Assembly: GCA_004561785.1 (NCBI GenBank)
Contig: SFUB01000052.1
Location: forward strand, 1-9,274
DNA from: a bacterium
GTDB lineage: Bacteria; Bacillota_I; Bacilli_A; RFN20; CAG-826
Direction of reading: 5' to 3'
DNA length: 9,274 nucleotides
The position numbers and the translations under genes were made by a program. A model generated the notes under the pieces. The model had not been told where the DNA came from, ran no database searches, and saw only the letters and a list, made by a program, of their open reading frames with translations. Of this stretch, positions 7,452 to 9,274 are shown piece by piece; within the stretch, counting starts at the first letter, position 1; each line of letters begins with the position of its first letter.

Positions 7452-8237
7452 ATGTATCAGAAAGAACTTGAGGCGGCCATTAAGGCCGCGAAACGCGCCC
7501 AAGAGAAAATCTTGGAAATCTATCACACGGATTTCGACGTCGAAATAAAAAGCGATGATTCTCCCGTGACCTTGGCCGATAAAACCGCTGATGCGATGAT
7601 TCGCAAGGATTTGTCAACCGCCTTCCCGGAGGCGGGCTTCCTGACAGAGGAAAGCAAGGATACCAAGGAAAGGCTGTCCAAGAAAGCCGTTTGGATTGTG
7701 GATCCCGTCGATGGGACCAAAGAATTCGTTTCTAGGAACGGGCAATTCACTACGAACATCGCTTTGGCAGTTGATCATGAGGTGGTCGTCGGGGTCATCA
7801 ACGTCCCCTTGTTCAACGTACTTTATTTCGCGGTGAAGGGAGAAGGCGCCTTCAAGATGGATTCGGAAGGGAAAATCATTCCCATTCACTGCTCGGACCG
7901 CGACTCTTCGCTCCGGACGGTCCGTTCCATCTCGTTCTTTAATGAAAAGGAGAAGGCCTTCTACGATCGGCACAAAGATCTTTTCGAAGGCGAGGCCGAG
8001 CCGATCGGCGCCGCGAATAAGTTCTGCGTGATCGCCGAAGGCAAATACGATTTCTTCTATCGCATGTCTTCCGGAACCAAGGAATGGGATGTCGCCGCTG
8101 GCGATTTGCTCGTCCACGAAGCTGGAGGCGCGATGGTGCAGCCGAATGGCGAAAAATTCCGCTACAATCGCGAAGATGTCTACAATCGTGAAGGCTATGT
8201 GATCGCGAATAAAAAAGCAAATTTAGTTCTAAAATAA
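7452..8237 (+). CDS. cysQ: 3'(2'),5'-bisphosphate nucleotidase, CysQ-like (inositol monophosphatase family)
   Basis: The 261 residues match the CysQ branch of the Li+-sensitive, Mg2+-dependent phosphatase family, which hydrolyses adenosine 3',5'-bisphosphate to AMP and phosphate. Motifs seen are KSDDSPVTLADKTAD (33-47), the metal-binding Glu pair in LTEE (64-67), DPVDGTKEF (84-92) and the C-terminal metal motif WDVAAGD (212-218). Length agrees with E. coli CysQ (246). A near-ideal Shine-Dalgarno AGGAGG at 7439-7444 precedes the ATG by 7 nt. The gene follows nrnA by 19 nt, and both families act on the same by-product of sulfate assimilation and acyl-carrier-protein turnover. Inositol monophosphatase or fructose bisphosphatase activity is possible within the superfamily but fits the motifs less well. 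No terminator is seen after it. Confidence 0.9.
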   Translation: MYQKELEAAIKAAKRAQEKILEIYHTDFDVEIKSDDSPVTLADKTADAMIRKDLSTAFPEAGFLTEESKDTKERLSKKAVWIVDPVDGTKEFVSRNGQFTTNIALAVDHEVVVGVINVPLFNVLYFAVKGEGAFKMDSEGKIIPIHCSDRDSSLRTVRSISFFNEKEKAFYDRHKDLFEGEAEPIGAANKFCVIAEGKYDFFYRMSSGTKEWDVAAGDLLVHEAGGAMVQPNGEKFRYNREDVYNREGYVIANKKANLVLK

Positions 8238-8242
8238 GCATC

Positions 8243-8270
8243 TTGTTTCTTATATCGAAAGCGCTATCAT
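8243..8270 (+). promoter_or_regulatory. Sigma-A-type promoter for the 78-residue membrane protein gene
   Basis: TTGTTT (8243-8248) and TATCAT (8265-8270) are separated by 16 bp, just after the cysQ stop codon and 22 nt before the next start codon. The boxes match consensus in four and five positions. The downstream gene is thus probably transcribed independently of cysQ. Confidence 0.6.
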
Positions 8271-8291
8271 AACCCCCGGAAAGGAGGTCTT

Positions 8292-8528
8292 ATGAAATTC
8301 TTCAATAGCTTGCCCAGAATCGTCCAGTTCATCCTTCTTTTAATCCCTGGCGTCAACTGGGTCGTTGAACTTATCGTTCGTATCACCGCCGTGGTCGAGA
8401 AACCGAAGGGAACCCACAACATTCTTGGTTTGGTCCTCTCCATCATCCCGTTCACCGGCACGATCTTGGGCTATGTTGACTTGGTTTGGGTGCTTCTTTA
8501 CAAGCATCTTCTTTGGGCCAACGACTAA
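8292..8528 (+). CDS. Small two-helix membrane protein, function unknown
   Basis: A 78-residue hydrophobic protein that I do not recognise as a named family. Two membrane helices are likely at about residues 10-33 and 44-68. They are joined by a basic loop (VEKPKGTHN) that would place the loop in the cytoplasm by the positive-inside rule. Glycine-proline kinks occur in both helices (IPGVN, IPFTG). No signal-peptide cleavage site and no catalytic motif are seen. Translation signals are strong: AAAGGAGGT at 8280-8288 directly upstream, although the spacing from AGGAGG to ATG is a short 4 nt. It has its own promoter. The N-terminal pattern (aromatic, Asn/Asp-Ser/Gly-Leu, then V-[QR]-[FI]-I-L) recurs in the 33-residue peptide at 9080. 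It could be an envelope-stress or toxin-like small protein, but nothing in the sequence decides this. Confidence 0.82.
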   Translation: MKFFNSLPRIVQFILLLIPGVNWVVELIVRITAVVEKPKGTHNILGLVLSIIPFTGTILGYVDLVWVLLYKHLLWAND

Positions 8529-8540
8529 TCCAAAAAAGGA

Positions 8541-8561
8541 AACAAAGGGGCTGTTAAGAAA
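8541..8561 (+). repeat. Left terminal inverted repeat
   Basis: 21 nt beginning AACAAAGGGGCTG and ending AAGAAA, exactly the reverse complement of 8975-8995. The outer AACAAAGGGG part might be target-site stem rather than true IS end. Confidence 0.85.
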
Positions 8562-8590
8562 GGAAAAAATCTTAACAGCTCTTTTCTTTT
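8546..8590 (+). terminator. Hairpin terminator at the left end of the IS remnant
   Basis: GCTGTTAAGA (8550-8559) pairs perfectly with TCTTAACAGC (8570-8579) around an A-rich loop, with outer G-U and A-T pairs extending the stem. TCTTTTCTTTT follows. It ends transcripts from the 78-residue protein gene before they enter the transposase remnant, and reuses the terminal repeat as one arm. Confidence 0.8.
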
Positions 8591-8593
8591 GAC

Positions 8594-8624
8594 AAAAAAG
8601 CCCGTTTTTAGCAAAAAGCGGGCT
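8594..8624 (-). terminator. Minus-strand intrinsic terminator inside the element
   Basis: Read on the minus strand, AGCCCG (8624-8619) and CGGGCT (8604-8599) form a stem, extended by TTTTT/AAAAA with one bulged base and a GCT loop. It is followed by a run of T from 8599 to 8594. On the plus strand no T-run follows, so it works for leftward transcripts. No minus-strand gene is seen that would need it. Confidence 0.65.
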
Positions 8625-8660
8625 CAATGCACAACGTTCTTGCTTAAGGAGGCATCGTAC

Positions 8661-9001
8661 ATGCTTTCTTTTGCCATTGGAAAAACGTTTTTCCCCCTCT
8701 TTTCGACGCTCCGCTTGAGGAAAGGCAGAACCTGGATGCGTCTTTGGAGATTTTGGAGGATTCCGGAATAGGGCCGATGATAGGGGGACGCACGGGGAAG
8801 AGCCATCGCGCAGGAAGGAAGCCACATAGCCCCTGCCGTCCGTTCGCCTCCATAGCCTACGGCTTCACGAAGCGTTCCGGAAACGTCAGGAAGGTCGAGG
8901 GGAGCCTGAGTTTCGACCTGTGCTTCATTTGCCTGGCGGAGCGGGAGAGGCCGTCCTACGCGACGGCATACTCTTTTCTTAACAGCCCCTTTGTTGCGTG
9001 A
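8661..9001 (+). pseudogene. IS1182-like transposase, N-terminal remnant
   Basis: A start is suggested by AAGGAGG (8646-8652) 8 nt before ATG 8661, reading MLSFAIGKTFFPLF. The recognisable protein is in another frame, open from 8648, giving LEERQNLDASLEILEDSGIG. It continues through GRKPHSPCRPFASIAYGF, RSGNVRKVEGSLSFDL and FICLAERERPSYATAYSFLN (to about 8983), then stops at TGA 8999-9001. The pattern GR-x-P, a small-residue/YGF helix, R-K-x-E, F/Y-D-L-x-F-I-x-L and E-R-P-S-Y-x-T matches the N-terminal DUF772-type DNA-binding part of IS1182/IS5-group transposases. A frameshift in the pyrimidine-rich tract at about 8687-8704 would join the ATG to this frame. The catalytic domain is missing; the last codons come from the right inverted repeat. 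It cannot be an active transposase, though a DNA-binding fragment could still be made. Confidence 0.68.
8975..8995 (-). repeat. Right terminal inverted repeat
   Basis: Exact reverse complement of 8541-8561; it starts TTTCTTAACAGCCCC. The inner core is also shared with the second arm of the left hairpin, so the CTTAACAGC motif occurs twice on this strand (8571-8579 and 8978-8986). Confidence 0.85.
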
Positions 9002-9079
9002 ATCTTCAAGGAAACCCTGTTTTGCCTATTCATACAATTTTCTTGTAGTGGAGTGTATTATGGTTTTGAGGTAAAACAA

Positions 9080-9181
9080 ATGAAAGCTTATCAACAATGG
9101 ATCGATGGTTTGTCCAAGCCGGTGAGAATCATCTTGGCCGTTTTTGGAATCTTTTTCTTCCTTTATCGGTTTGCATCGTAA
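9080..9181 (+). CDS. 33-residue single-helix membrane peptide, function unknown
   Basis: A short reading frame with good initiation signals: GAGGT at 9068-9072, then 7 nt to ATG. It encodes an amphipathic start (MKAYQQWIDGLSKPVR) and one hydrophobic helix (about residues 17-29, IILAVFGIFFFLY), ending FAS then TAA. A -10-like TATTAT at 9056-9061 could serve as promoter, but no clear -35 is seen. The start resembles that of the 78-residue protein (LSKPVRIIL against LPRIVQFIL), suggesting a related or truncated family member. Small hydrophobic peptides are common in AT-rich gaps by chance, so the ribosome binding site and the resemblance are the main support. Stress response, toxin or assembly-factor roles are all open. 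Confidence 0.5.
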   Translation: MKAYQQWIDGLSKPVRIILAVFGIFFFLYRFAS

Positions 9182-9190
9182 TCCGGCAGC

Positions 9191-9274
9191 TTGACACCCT
9201 CCGCTTCGCTGGTGCGCAGCAACTCATGGCTCCCCTACAATAGGGGAGCTGTCAGCGAAGCTGACTGAGGGGTG
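9191..9274. repeat. Multi-hairpin palindromic intergenic repeat (right end may lie outside window)
   Basis: Three nested or adjacent pairings are exact or nearly so. GCTCCCCTA (9229-9237) pairs with TAGGGGAGC (9241-9249) around CAA; GTCAGC (9251-9256) pairs with GCTGAC (9260-9265) around GAA; and GCTTCGCTG (9203-9211) pairs with CAGCGAAGC (9253-9261) as an alternative. The ends CACCCTC (9195-9201) and GAGGGGTG (9267-9274) pair with one bulged C, so the unit looks like a terminal-inverted-repeat element starting near TTGACACCC. Sequences of this form (GGGGAGCTGTC ... GACTGAGGGG) are familiar as repeats in Bacillota intergenic regions. It lies 9 nt after the small membrane peptide gene and could also help end its transcript. 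Confidence 0.7.

Larger units (their letters stand above)
8541..8995 (+). mobile_element. Internally deleted IS1182-like insertion sequence (non-autonomous, MITE-like)
   Basis: A 455-bp stretch is bounded by perfect 21-bp inverted repeats (8541-8561 and 8975-8995). It contains the N-terminal part of a transposase in + orientation, which runs into the right repeat and stops at 9001. Intact relatives are roughly 1.4-1.9 kb, so most of the coding region, including the DDE catalytic part, is absent. The GGGGCTGT core in the ends is a form I associate with this IS family. The left end also carries a hairpin with a T-run and a minus-strand terminator, which would shield the element from outside transcription. 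No target duplication is visible beyond the repeats. The family assignment rests on recognising the transposase fragment by eye. Confidence 0.7.

Noticed and set aside
7433..8291. Terminator between cysQ and the 78-residue protein gene.
   Set aside because: No stem followed by a T-run is present in 8238-8291; read-through from cysQ remains possible beside the local promoter.
8340..8825. 161-codon minus-strand frame covering the small membrane gene and the element.
   Set aside because: It spans two terminators and an inverted repeat, is antisense to supported frames, and has no recognisable domain.
8640..8970. GC-richer, hairpin-prone stretch that looked like a structured RNA (for example AGGTCGA...TCGACCT near 8892-8917, or an RNase P-like GAGGAAAG).
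   Set aside because: One frame translates into a convincing transposase N-terminus across the stretch, and the wider conserved RNase P or tmRNA motifs are not present.
1..9274. CRISPR arrays, tRNA or rRNA genes, toxin-antitoxin pairs or phage genes.
   Set aside because: No regularly spaced repeats, cloverleaf-like segments or matching proteins were seen on either strand.

Overview
The window reads as a chromosomal segment of a low- to mid-GC Gram-positive bacterium (Bacillota, most likely the Bacilli/Erysipelotrichia side). The best marker is a gene for the RNA polymerase delta subunit (rpoE), which is restricted to that lineage. It is supported by strong AGGAGG-type ribosome binding sites, a DHH-family NrnA-like protein and an FtsX-type ABC transporter fused to its ATPase. 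Several genes end in TGA and tryptophan is written TGG, so the standard bacterial code applies rather than the mycoplasma code. No genus can be named from the sequence alone. Every confident gene is on the + strand.

Layout. Positions 1-2309 hold the 3' part of an ABC exporter whose ATPase and FtsX-like permease are one polypeptide. A short cold-shock protein gene (2399-2599) follows and ends at a near-perfect intrinsic terminator (2618-2643). Positions 2657-6432 are one tight housekeeping operon, ychF-ispF-argS-rpoE, with overlapping or nearly overlapping genes, closed by a second terminator (6407-6432). It links a ribosome-associated ATPase, a step of non-mevalonate isoprenoid synthesis, arginine charging of tRNA and an RNA polymerase accessory subunit. 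Positions 6476-8237 carry a two-gene unit, nrnA-like then cysQ-like. Both families are known to remove adenosine 3',5'-bisphosphate (pAp), and NrnA also removes very short RNAs.

From 8238 onward the window becomes accessory in character. A 78-residue two-helix membrane protein has its own promoter (8243-8270). It is followed by a 455-bp element (8541-8995) bounded by perfect 21-bp inverted repeats. The element contains an outward hairpin terminator, a minus-strand terminator and the N-terminal remnant of an IS1182-like transposase that now reads straight into the right inverted repeat. I interpret it as an internally deleted, non-autonomous derivative of an insertion sequence. Beyond it lies a 33-codon single-helix membrane peptide gene (9080-9181) resembling the start of the 78-residue protein. 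The window ends in a highly palindromic intergenic repeat (from 9191), which is cut by the window edge.

No CRISPR array, tRNA or rRNA gene, defence system or new multi-gene system was seen. The points most worth a second look are the deleted IS element, the terminal palindromic repeat, the paired small membrane proteins on either side of the element, the pAp-degrading gene pair, the GC palindrome inside the presumed ychF promoter, and the Trp-to-Met change in the cold-shock protein.
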